The notes below the pieces were generated by a model. That model was not told the DNA's origin. It did not search any database and worked only from the letters and a program-made list of their open reading frames with translations. Shown piece by piece: positions 11,073-20,269 of a stretch of 64,000 bases of DNA (positions are counted from its first letter, which is position 1; each line of letters begins with the position of its first letter). The position numbers and the translations under genes are program-made. The stretch is from NCBI GenBank assembly GCA_025602915.1, contig JAHLJZ010000001.1, positions 868,001 to 932,000 on the forward strand. Reading direction: 5' to 3'. The DNA is from Paraphysoderma sedebokerense. Its lineage: Eukaryota > Blastocladiomycota > Physodermatomycetes > Physodermatales > Physodermataceae.

Positions 11073-14043
11073 CTATTTACAAACAGGGCAAACGTATTTC
11101 TCAGATCCATCTTCATCTTGGCATAATCGATTGTACTGTTCTTTGGTAAGTTCTTTATCACAGTTAACGTGGACCCATAAGTTACAAGTATCACAGCATA
11201 TCTGGCGTTCAAAGGCAATAATAGACATCAGTGAAAATCGGAATAAAATAATATCACTGGCCATGAGCGAAAAAAGAGGTAAAATAACGCACCATGTCAC
11301 CCTGATCTTGAAGCGAACTACCGGCACCATTACCTGAATCTTCGCCACCGTCAGCTCCATAAGTTCTAACGCAAACCGGGCAATACCGATCCTCTTGAAT
11401 ATTTTCGAAACAAGCAGTACAGAAAGTGCCAAAGAATTTAAATCTCATTTGTCCATTTTGAGCCTGTTTAAACGGTGGAATCTTCGGATCCAATCTAGGA
11501 TTGAAAATATGATGCGAATCAGATGGTGGAAGATGGTCGGCTTTGCAGGAGCGACAGGTTGTGCAGCGGGGACAGAGCCATTTGCCTACATTGATTTGGA
11601 ACCGAATCAATCAGCATTTAACACCAATACAATTGGAATGTATATGGAGTGAAAGGAAGCAAACCATGAGGAACTTCGTCAAGGGGTGGGTCCAGACAAT
11701 AGGTATGCCATGAGAGATCACATTCATCACAAAGAAGCACTTGGTCATCATTTCCGGCTTGATTGCATCCTGTGCATAGTTTGCATGGATTGCAAACCCA
11801 ATCATACGTCGTGATTCGAGTCAACAAGACTGGATCATCATGTAATTCAAGACACAACGGATGAAACTTCTTCGAACACTTGTTGCAAGAGATAAGTATA
11901 ACAGGGCAATTCAGTGTAGACTTGCCAGATGATGGGTTGCGATTTTTACACTTTGCACAGGACACGGTCTCCAACACTGGTGGCTGGAATTCCGAATTAG
12001 ACTGTTAAGATCGAATTCAAAATATTGTTGTTATTGCAATTAATCTTGATTTCGATAAATATATACAAAATTAATTCAAACTAGCGATTACGTACGCGAG
12101 GCAAATAACCTGTCTCTTTATTGTGGTACAAACCTGGAAAAGAAATCAACACTCGGTCAGTATCGGCATACATGTTCAAGCAAAGCGTGAAAAAACGCAC
12201 ATTTCTCCCCAACTCTAGTAACAGGACGTTTACAAGGCTGTCCATCTCGAGTAATAGCGCCACATAATATACTACCGGTAACATTGAACGAGGCTTCCAA
12301 AGAGGCATAAAATTCTGCATGCGTCGATAGAGGCTGCATAGCATTTGAAAACTGCGATGTCGATGATTGAATAGGTAAAATGTGATCGTTTGTTGTATTC
12401 TTCACAAAGGTCTCCGGAGGAGGAGCATTCGGGTTCTCAAATCGTGCGGGGTATCTAAGAGACAAGTATGAGAATTAGGATGACATAGATAGCAAATGAT
12501 GCAGGTACATACATTGAGAACAATGATTGATGTTGTCCTGGCATGACTGCAATGGGATACTTTTTGACTTCGTTCCAGTCACCTGCAGGTGCAGAACCGA
12601 CTGGAGCCCAGTTGCCTTCATCTGGATTAGGTGCCCCAACGGGTCTACGGAAGACAACATCCTCCTCCAAATCTGATGCGGTTGATTTCTTGTCTTTTGA
12701 TTTCACAGAATCTTTTTCAACTTCGACTATTATCGGACCTTGCGGTTGCATATTCTTGGCAATCTGTTCTACATTTGTATGGACATCATAAAATCTTCCG
12801 GCAGCCGCCTTTCTAGAACTTGTCAAGCGAGAGTTGAATTCTAAAACAGATAACGCGCACTGATACATCCAATCTTTCTCGGTGGCATTGGGAACAGGTA
12901 GGCCCCTTGCGAGAGCATAATCAATGTGCGATGTCGAAATACTACGTTGTAGGAGAGAGCGATTATTCCGCCCCGATAATTGTGAATTAGCATCGTCAAA
13001 GTCACCGCCAGAAAAGACTGAGGGAGTAGGCTCTTCTACTGGTGATTCATATTCTTCGTCACCAACATAATAGTCATCCCGAATTCGTTTTCCTCCTTTG
13101 ATAGTTTCTGTCGGCGGATTACGAATGAGCAAAGACTGAAAGCAGGTGTAAGTAAAAAAATTGACTTACTGTGTCCAAACAACCGAAACACACTCCTAGC
13201 AGTCACCATTGTTATACCTTTTCCTCTAAGATGTGGGGCTAAAAGACCTTGTTTAATAAGATAATCTCTCTCTTCATCGTCTGTACCCAACTTTCTGAGT
13301 TTGCGGTTTTTATTGAACAAAATGACAGAATCACGATATCCCATCAGTTTGGCTACTTCGGGTGCAAACATGTACAATCTAGCAGGGTGGCGGGGAGGTA
13401 AAACAAAGGTGTTCACTTTGAAACGACGATCTAAAAACCGAAAGTACTTGAGTCAACAGATATATTGCAAAGATGCCAAATATTTCGGCTAATTAGTATT
13501 AAAAAAGACCAGATCCAAACCTCCTTGTAATTCTCCATCGGCATTAATTTTCTCTTCTCCTTTGGGATCAATTTCAAAATCACCTTCCTCTTCGTCCAAA
13601 GTGGGTTTTTCTGGCGGCAATTTCTGTATTTCTTTTGCCAACTCTTCCTCTTCAGTTCTAACTTTTTTCGGTCTACCTCTTCTCCGTTTCCCTTCAGCGG
13701 TATTCGAGAGGTCAGGCGTAGACGATGGTGTGGATGTTTCGCCGTCATCAGAAGCAGCATTTGATTCGGAATCGCCATCGAAGCCTAGTAATAAAGCAGC
13801 GAGAGAATTCGGATTTGACTTTTTTCGTTTGGAAGTATCGTGGGACGGCTCGTCGTCTCCTTCGTCTGAATCGTTACTGTTGAGCTTGTCCCCGGCGATA
13901 TCGGCGTCTTCGGGAACTTCGACGTAGGACACTTCGGGTTTTACTTTCCTCCTTTTGCGGGGAGGAGAGGAGGCCAACATTGCCGACATAGAGCTAGCAC
14001 GCCCGTTTGAGGAGGAGGGAGTGGGATGATCAGATTCATCCAT
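11073..14043 (-). CDS. Rsc7/Swp82-type remodelling-complex subunit with PHD fingers
   Basis: The N-terminus is acidic and Ser-rich with a nuclear basic patch and an AT-hook-like KRRRGRPKK near 13690. Next comes a Rsc7/Swp82-family domain (about 13420-13060): FVLPPRHPARLYMF, GYRDSVILFNKN, DYLIKQGLLAP, and the diagnostic ITMVTARSVFRLFG. In yeast this family belongs to RSC and SWI/SNF. A small Cys knuckle follows (CGAITRDGQPCKRPV, then GEKCLYH). The C-terminus holds a PHD finger (CAKCKNRN to WVCNPC), a second (CTGCNQAGNDDQVLLCDEC to WLCPRC) and an extended third ending YVCPVCK just before the stop. The start at 14043 is the first ATG of the frame; divergent neighbour at 14249. Yeast Rsc7 and Swp82 lack PHD fingers, so this is a notable architecture. 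Likely a nuclear histone-tail reader in a SWI/SNF-class complex. Confidence 0.85.
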
Positions 14044-14248
14044 TGGGCTGCAGATAAATCCCAATTAAATGATATAGGCAGAGGGAATAAAAACGAGGGA
14101 AATTTTTGGTTTGTTTAGGAACACACGCCCGCCGGGTTGGCCTACTTCCCTCGATGTGAGAATATACAGTAGCGCAATATACTTGAATTCGCACACTAGA
14201 TATAGAACAAATGAATCTGTTCTGCAAACAATACTGCACACAGATAGA
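14044..14248. promoter_or_regulatory. Shared divergent promoter region
   Basis: Only 205 bp separate the start codons of the Rsc7/PHD gene (minus) and the unrecognised Ser/Lys-rich gene (plus), so both must be driven from this interval or from sequence inside each other's 5' ends. I recognise no specific transcription factor site. The reading frame of the plus gene is open further upstream, but without better evidence the start at 14249 is preferred. Confidence 0.55.
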
Positions 14249-15808
14249 ATGCTTTCGGATCCAGGCGACATCTCGCTGCTCTTCGACAACCTGCATGCTA
14301 AATTAGAGGCGCAGTTCGATCAGATTTACCAGAATCACGAAAAAGAAGAATTGTCAAGGGAGATTGAATATATCTTAGACCAAAAATCCGGCACTACATT
14401 CAATCCATGTTGTACTTGTAGTGAAGTTTTGGATTCTTCAATACATCATTATTTAGGACAAGACAAGCTGCACACTACCAAGAACACGAGTCGTAAAACT
14501 GACGTCGAATACCCAACCCCCAACAGAAGAGTAATCGCTGATGGCTTCTCCACATCCTTGTTGGAAAAAGAGCTAGATCTTTTGATTCAATCAGTTGGGG
14601 AAACAGTCCCGCCATCAGGTTAGATCTAATCAGCTGGCGAAGGTTCTACGTCGAGTGTTTAACTTGAATGTCCTTATCATTTCTCCCATTCTGTAGACGA
14701 GAGTACAATGACTTGTAACCTTACTCTCGATGCCGCAGAGCTCCTTCCGTTGTCATTGCAATCTTCCCTTCCACCCGCACAAGAATCATTCTCTACATTG
14801 GACTCTATTTACGCGCCAGCCTTGTCGCTAAACCGATGCAGCAACTCTGACATTAATGAATTCCCATATCACCCAAATTGTAGAGTCGGACTTGAAACAC
14901 ATTCGCTTAATAATAATTCACAGTCACTCGCCACGTCACCCGTACCCTCCCTTTCCCATCTGACATCCAAATTCTCCTCTATATCTGCCGATATTCGAAT
15001 GATGAAGTTAGAATTAGATCAATTGCAACTAGACTCTATTTCATCCTCTCACAAACTTATCGAATCTAGTAAGTCCAACAAGGCTTCGGCAAGCGTTGAG
15101 TCATCGCGGTTCGCAAAGTCGGTCAAAAAGCTTAATACCCAAACAAGGGATTTTGCCAAAGATACGGCTCCGATATCTACTCAACTAAACAAGCCATATA
15201 AGCATTGCGAAAAATCAAAAACTCCATATATTAAACTCACTGGAAAGCTGATAAACCCGTCATCATCATATAACCGATCATCTCTCCCACCTCGGCCTTC
15301 GCTTTCGCATTCACACACACCGAAATCCGCTTCACTCAGTTCAACCGACTATGCTTCACGTAAACTTGAGATTTTCAATCACCTTAAAACAAGCTTGACC
15401 AAAATGTCCGACACTACATCGAAACCGTCAAAGAAGGATTTAAAAAGAGAATCTGGGAAAAAAGTGGATCGACAAAGTAAGAATTTGACGCGCATGCATA
15501 CACGATCTAATGCTTTCAGCGATAGAGAATTGAAGGGTAGAATTAAGACAACAGATAGAAACCAGCAATCAAAAGATATCGTCAGTGTTAATCCATCTTC
15601 CGGAGTGGAAAACAATCATGGTTCTGGGACAAGGATTAGCAGGAACACTGGCAGCAAAAAAATGGAAGGTTCTAAGGATTCTAAGTTACAGTCGTACCGG
15701 TTTGCGAGACAAACTGCAAGTTCCAAAGCAAAATCTGTAAATTCCATATCTAATGTCAACGCTGAACTCAAAAAAAAATGTAGCTGCCGGTTCAGAGTTT
15801 CAAAATAA
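14249..15808 (+). CDS. Unrecognised Ser/Lys-rich protein with short coiled coil
   Basis: Two exons, 14249-14618 and 14697-15808, joined by a 78-bp GT-AG intron, encode about 490 residues. The first exon is mostly helical and charged (LHAKLEAQFDQIYQNH, EKEELSREIEYILD) and has a CCTCSEV pair of cysteines. The second has one predicted coiled coil near residues 220-250 (MMKLELDQLQLD) and is otherwise basic and rich in Ser, Thr, Lys and Asn, ending KKKCSCRFRVSK. Long basic low-complexity tails with a short coiled coil are common in microtubule- or centrosome-associated proteins, but no specific family is visible, so I assign no function. It lies just before the tandem-repeat block. Confidence 0.7.
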
Positions 15809-15839
15809 AGTCATGCTAAAATCTTAAAATAATGAGTAC

Positions 15840-17400
15840 AAAGGAAGAGTTTTAATAATTAAAATCCGCAATGTCGCTGCAGAATCCGCGTTGTTGGAGC
15901 AAAATACGCACTTTGGTTTACTTGGCGGATTGATGAGAATCATACTCGTTCGCTCACAATTCTTGCTGATATGTGATCTAAATGGCATTATTATACTGCT
16001 TCAAGATAGCAACAAAGCCAATAGACACAATTTTGGATAGTATAATCAAGATCCGCAATCCGTTGTTGGAGCAAAATTGGCACTCTGGTTTTCTTGGCGG
16101 ATTGACGAGAATCGTACTCGTTTGCACACAATTTTTGCTCATATGTGAGATAAATGGCATTGTGTTGACTGCGTCACCATATTGACTATGTCAAAAGACA
16201 CAATTTTGGTTAGTATTAAGATCCGCAATCTGGATGTAGAATCCGCAATCTCGCTGCAGAATCCGCGTTGTGGGGGCAAAATCCGCAATTTAGTTTACTC
16301 GGCGGATGGATGGATGAAAATCGTACTCGTTTGCTCACAATTTATGTTCATTTATGATGAACTGTATGGAATTTTATTTACTGCTTCAACATATCACAAA
16401 AGTCAAAAGACACAATTTTGGATAGTATAATCTAGATCCGCAATCTGGATGTAGAATCCGCAATGTCGCTGCAGAATCCGCGTTTTGTTGTGGCCAAAAT
16501 CCACACTTTACTTTACTTGTCGGATTGATGAAAATTGCACTCGTTTGCACACAATTTTTGCTGATTTATGTGCTGTATGGAATATGTTTTACTGCTTCAA
16601 CATATGAGCAATGTCGAAAGACACAAATTTGGGATAATATAACCAATATGCCGAATCCGCGTTGTTGGGCAGTTGTTGGGGCAAAATCCGCACTTTGGTT
16701 AACTTGACGGATTGATGATAATCGTACTCGCTTGCTGACGATTTTTGCGTTGTTGGAGCAAAATTGGCACTCTGGTTTTCTTGGCGGATTGACGAGAATC
16801 GTACTCGTTTGCACACAATTTTTGCTCATATGTGAGATAAATGGCATTGTGTTGACTGCGTCACCATATTGACTATGTCAAAAGACACAATTTTGGTTAG
16901 TATTAAGATCCGCAATCTGGATGTAGAATCCGCAATCTCGCTGCAGAATCCGCGTTGTGGGGGCAAAATCCGCAATTTAGTTTACTCGGCGGATGGATGG
17001 ATGAAAATCGTACTCGTTTGCTCACAATTTATGTTCATTTATGATGAACTGTATGGAATTTTATTTACTGCTTCAACATATCACAAAAGTCAAAAGACAC
17101 AATTTTGGATAGTATAATCTAGATCCGCAATCTGGATGTAGAATCCGCAATGTCGCTGCAGAATCCGCGTTTTGTTGTGGCCAAAATCCACACTTTACTT
17201 TACTTGTCGGATTGATGAAAATTGCACTCGTTTGCACACAATTTTTGCTGATTTATGTGCTGTATGGAATATGTTTTACTGCTTCAACATATGAGCAATG
17301 TCGAAAGACACAAATTTGGGATAATATAACCAATATGCCGAATCCGCGTTGTTGGGCAAAATCCGCACTTTGGTTAACTTGGCGGATTGGTCAACATTTC
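15840..17400. repeat. Tandem repeat block built on degenerate units of about 170-210 bp
   Basis: Units recur at roughly 170-210 bp spacing. Each carries several copies of ATCCGC (as in AGATCCGCAATC, CAGAATCCGCGTTG and CAAAATCCGCA), a TTGGCGGATTGATGA box, a run ATCGTACTCGTTTGC followed by ACACAATTT, an AACATAT segment and AAAGACACAATTTTGG. Copies of the last element appear near 16025, 16195, 16405, 16615, 16880, 17092 and 17302. The unit reads through both strands in short frames that change from copy to copy, so it looks non-coding. There are no target-site duplications or transposase. It sits between the 3' ends of two convergent genes. Confidence 0.9.
16061..17358 (+). repeat. Recent 687-bp-period direct duplication inside the repeat block
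   Basis: Positions 16061-16671 and 16748-17358 appear identical base for base as far as I can compare by eye, offset by exactly 687 bp. The two copies each hold three of the smaller degenerate units. Flanking sequence diverges immediately at both ends: the right boundary falls in the repeated GTTGTTGGG element, which suggests unequal crossing over between like units. The high identity points to a recent event, or to an assembly artefact. Confidence 0.88.
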
Positions 17401-17654
17401 ATTTCAAGTATTAAAAAAGATGAGTAACCAGTCAGTTTACTTCGGGGGTATATGTGTTTACAAATTTGTACAAAGTAGTTCTAAATATTTTGATACATAG
17501 CATAAATAAGTTGGTGTCTTCGAGGTTTAGTGTCGGGCCGCCGCGACTTCAAACAAAATCATTGTTCTTCTACCGCTTCATCTTTCCTTTACCCAACAAA
17601 ATACCACTTGCTGCCTTTTTCAGCTTTAATCAAAGAATAAATTCTCATTTAAAT

Positions 17655-19787
17655 TTACATTTTTGTCAGTTCCAAGATTTTATCCAATTCCGCACCAATG
17701 TCGACAGGCGCAACCTCTCCATTCACATGCATACCTACGTTTCCTAAAGAATTCAAATGCATATTAATGAACTCTGTGTCGTTCAGATTATCCAAGTTAT
17801 TCAAGCTCTGTAAATTATCCAGATCACTCAAGTGATTTAATGTTTCGAGGCTACTCAAATCATTTAGATGAGTCAAGTTGTTCAAGTTATCTAGATTATC
17901 TAAGCATCGCAAAGAGTTGGATAAGTCGGATTGTAGACTGTCTTCGATTGACGTTGGTGAATGCTGTTGGTTTGAAAGATATAAGAAGTGACTTTGCGGG
18001 TATGATAATGAGACGGCGGAGTCGGGAACAGGGACAGAGGAAGAGGATGACATGGAGTTTGAGCGGGAATTGACGGAAGACTGATGATGCGGATGAGGAA
18101 TTGAAATGTGAAGTGGTAAAGGGAGGGTAGTTAAATGAGGGGTGGATAAATCCGTTGACTGAGAATACGTCGATGTTGGAATCGCCGAGGTATGGGAGGA
18201 AGAAGAGGAAATGAGAGATGTCGACGGATCTAATGAACTAAGCTGAAGACTCAGAGACGAATGTATTTCGGTTGGAGAAGTAACTTGAGAAGTCGGGACA
18301 AGTGAAGTAGAATGTTGCGATAATGTATCTATTCGGAGATTTAGGCTCTGCGACATTGCCGACGCTCCGGAAGACGACGGAACCAGTGGCGCTTGATGGG
18401 TTTGTAAAGAGTTGAGCTGTAAACTCAAATCCTCCGACATGTTGGTATTCGATAACGACCCGTTTTGGTAATCTCTTGCAACGCTGGCAGCAGCTTCAGC
18501 AAACAAAGCAGCAAGATTTTCGTGAATCTGAGAATTTTGATCCTGCTGAGAATTGGTAGAAGCCATGTCGTCGTTATTGCTGTTATCGTAATTTGCAGGA
18601 TCGTGTTGATGCGTTTGATCCAGGGTACCGGAACAAACGAGATGGGAGCGGATATATCGGGCAATGCGGTTTGCGTGTATTTCATCTCTAGTTCGTTTCT
18701 TTTGATTTCGTGGACTAGGCGGACTGCCGGGTTGATCATGTCCGTACAAATCTATGTCATCAGAATACAAAGCGAGCAATGCTTGTGAAGTTGAGGACTT
18801 TTTGCCATGCAATGATCCATACACTTCAATATATTGATCCGAAAATTTATTTCGCACGCTGCAAGTCGAGAATGGAACAGTTAGGAAGGTGATACGAGCT
18901 TATTTCGCGACCTCGAAAAAGCAAATTAAAACATCCAGAACGTTCTTACCGGTCACGAATATCCCCAGCTCTTCTACCATTTCCTTTCATAACTTTTGAT
19001 TCTCGCAACATTTGTTTCCATGCATATGGTCCGTATTTGGTTAATAATTCTAGAAGTTCCTCATCTTCCTCGTCGGTCCAGGGAGACCTCTGCTTTCGTG
19101 TTGTCTCCTCCGGAGCTTGGCCCCAATAATTGCGATACCTAAAATCATAGTAATTTGAGAATTAGAATTAGCCACGAATTGTTGTATTTAATCCATTTAA
19201 AATGTTCTGCAGGGAACATACTTGTCTTTAAGAGCGATTTCAGTTCTGCACGGATGAAATCGAGGACGCAGATGTGGATCATTCAATATCTTCTTCCACT
19301 GACCCACACCATACTATGAAGCGTTCAATGAAGTATGATAAGTTTAAAGAAGAAGCGAATGATCACAGAATCGGTCAGAAATACATACCCTTTCCACACC
19401 TTCTTTGAGAGCCAACATTTCTTCTTCTGTGAAAACATGTTTTTTTCCTTTAGAACGTGATGGTCTTATCCTCACCCTTTTCTTCTTCACTGTGATACTT
19501 TTGTGGTCATTTGAGGAGTTTTCGGGATTCAACGACGACGGAAGTGACACCGACTCAGCAGATTGTGAAGATTCGGGGTTGGGGTTCGTAGATGCACCGC
19601 CTTCATTCTGGGGAGGCAAATAAAACGGTGGAAAAAGGGAATTTATACGAAGGAAAGAAGCAGAAGCAGCGGCGGCAGCAGCTAACAAGTGGGAGTCAAT
19701 ATTGAGTTCTTCCAAGTTGGAATGCTGCTGTGGGAGAGCGACGGAGGAGTTGACGAAATTGGAGAAGTGATATTGGTTCGTGTCCAT
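17655..19787 (-). CDS. Double-Myb telobox protein, Tay1/Teb1-like
   Basis: A predicted DNA-binding protein with two adjacent Myb/SANT domains. Domain 1 has FTEEEMLALKEGVERYG, GQWKKIL and the telobox-like ALKDKYRNYWG (family consensus VDLKDKWRN). Domain 2 has RSPWTDEEDEELLELLTKYG, AWKQML and GDIRDRVRNKF, again telobox-like. Tandem telobox Mybs are the hallmark of fungal Tay1 and Teb1, which bind double-stranded TTAGGG-type telomere repeats and some gene promoters. Four exons: the first starts at 19787 (MDTNQYHF), domain 1 spans exons 1-2, domain 2 exon 3. The last exon (18857-17655) is Ser/Gln-rich and ends with an unusual run of Leu-Asp/Asn repeats (17760-17950). The start is the first ATG. 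Telomeric binding is inference from the family. Confidence 0.8.
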
Positions 19788-20258
19788 TTTGCCATACTAA
19801 GAGGAGGACGACATGTGATATATGAGGCGAATATGAATGTTTTCCGTTTCTAATGTGCAGAAAGGACAGGACAGATTCGAGAAAGATATAGATGTGAGTT
19901 GAGTTATGGTTGGAATGGAGAATTCTGCGATTGTGCGAAGGAACGAAAACGACCGAGCGTTTTTGGCCTGCGGTGGAAAACACTCCGCAGAAATACTTAC
20001 GTTTAAAACATATACAACACATAGAATAGAAAACACAAAGATCTAACTTATATGTTCTTGTCCTTTCTTTGCCTTCTGCCGAAATCCTCTCCCAGCCGGC
20101 AACTCCTGTCACAACTCTCTCGATCTCCGCTCTCTTTCCGTCATCTCTCTTCCGGTACGCCTCCTCCTACGCTCGGTCTCGTTCTGTTTCGTTCCCTCCA
20201 TTAAATGTCGGTACTAACGACAGCTTGCGCTTATTTATCATGAACGGTAGTAGCGACG
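19788..20258. promoter_or_regulatory. Divergent promoter region, Tay1-like gene and malonyl-CoA decarboxylase
   Basis: These 471 bp separate two divergent starts. The right part (20060-20210) is rich in CTCT and TCCT pyrimidine runs on the plus strand, as is usual for fungal 5' leaders. I found no TTAGGG tract that would suggest direct autoregulation by the Tay1-like protein. A short upstream reading frame at 20240 is listed separately. Confidence 0.5.
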
Positions 20259-20269
20259 ATGCCCCCTGA
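20240..20269 (+). promoter_or_regulatory. uORF overlapping the malonyl-CoA decarboxylase start
   Basis: An ATG at 20240 opens a nine-codon frame (MNGSSDDAP) whose TGA at 20267 lies past the main ATG at 20259, in another frame. If the leader contains both, ribosomes starting at the first ATG would miss the main start, so the uORF could hold down translation. Whether the mRNA begins upstream of 20240 is unknown. Confidence 0.5.

Noticed and set aside
16182-17117. Two identical 82-codon frames inside the repeat block, at 16182 and 16869
   Set aside because: They are identical only because the DNA segment is duplicated; the frame is not kept in the other units, and no domain is present.
15840-17400. 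CRISPR-like or transposon reading of the repeat block
   Set aside because: Units are adjacent and degenerate with no regular unique spacers, no transposase and no terminal inverted repeats or target-site duplication; the host is a eukaryote.
17400-20000. Search for TTAGGG telomere repeats near the Tay1-like and POT1 genes
   Set aside because: No run of the repeat was seen, so this is not a chromosome end.
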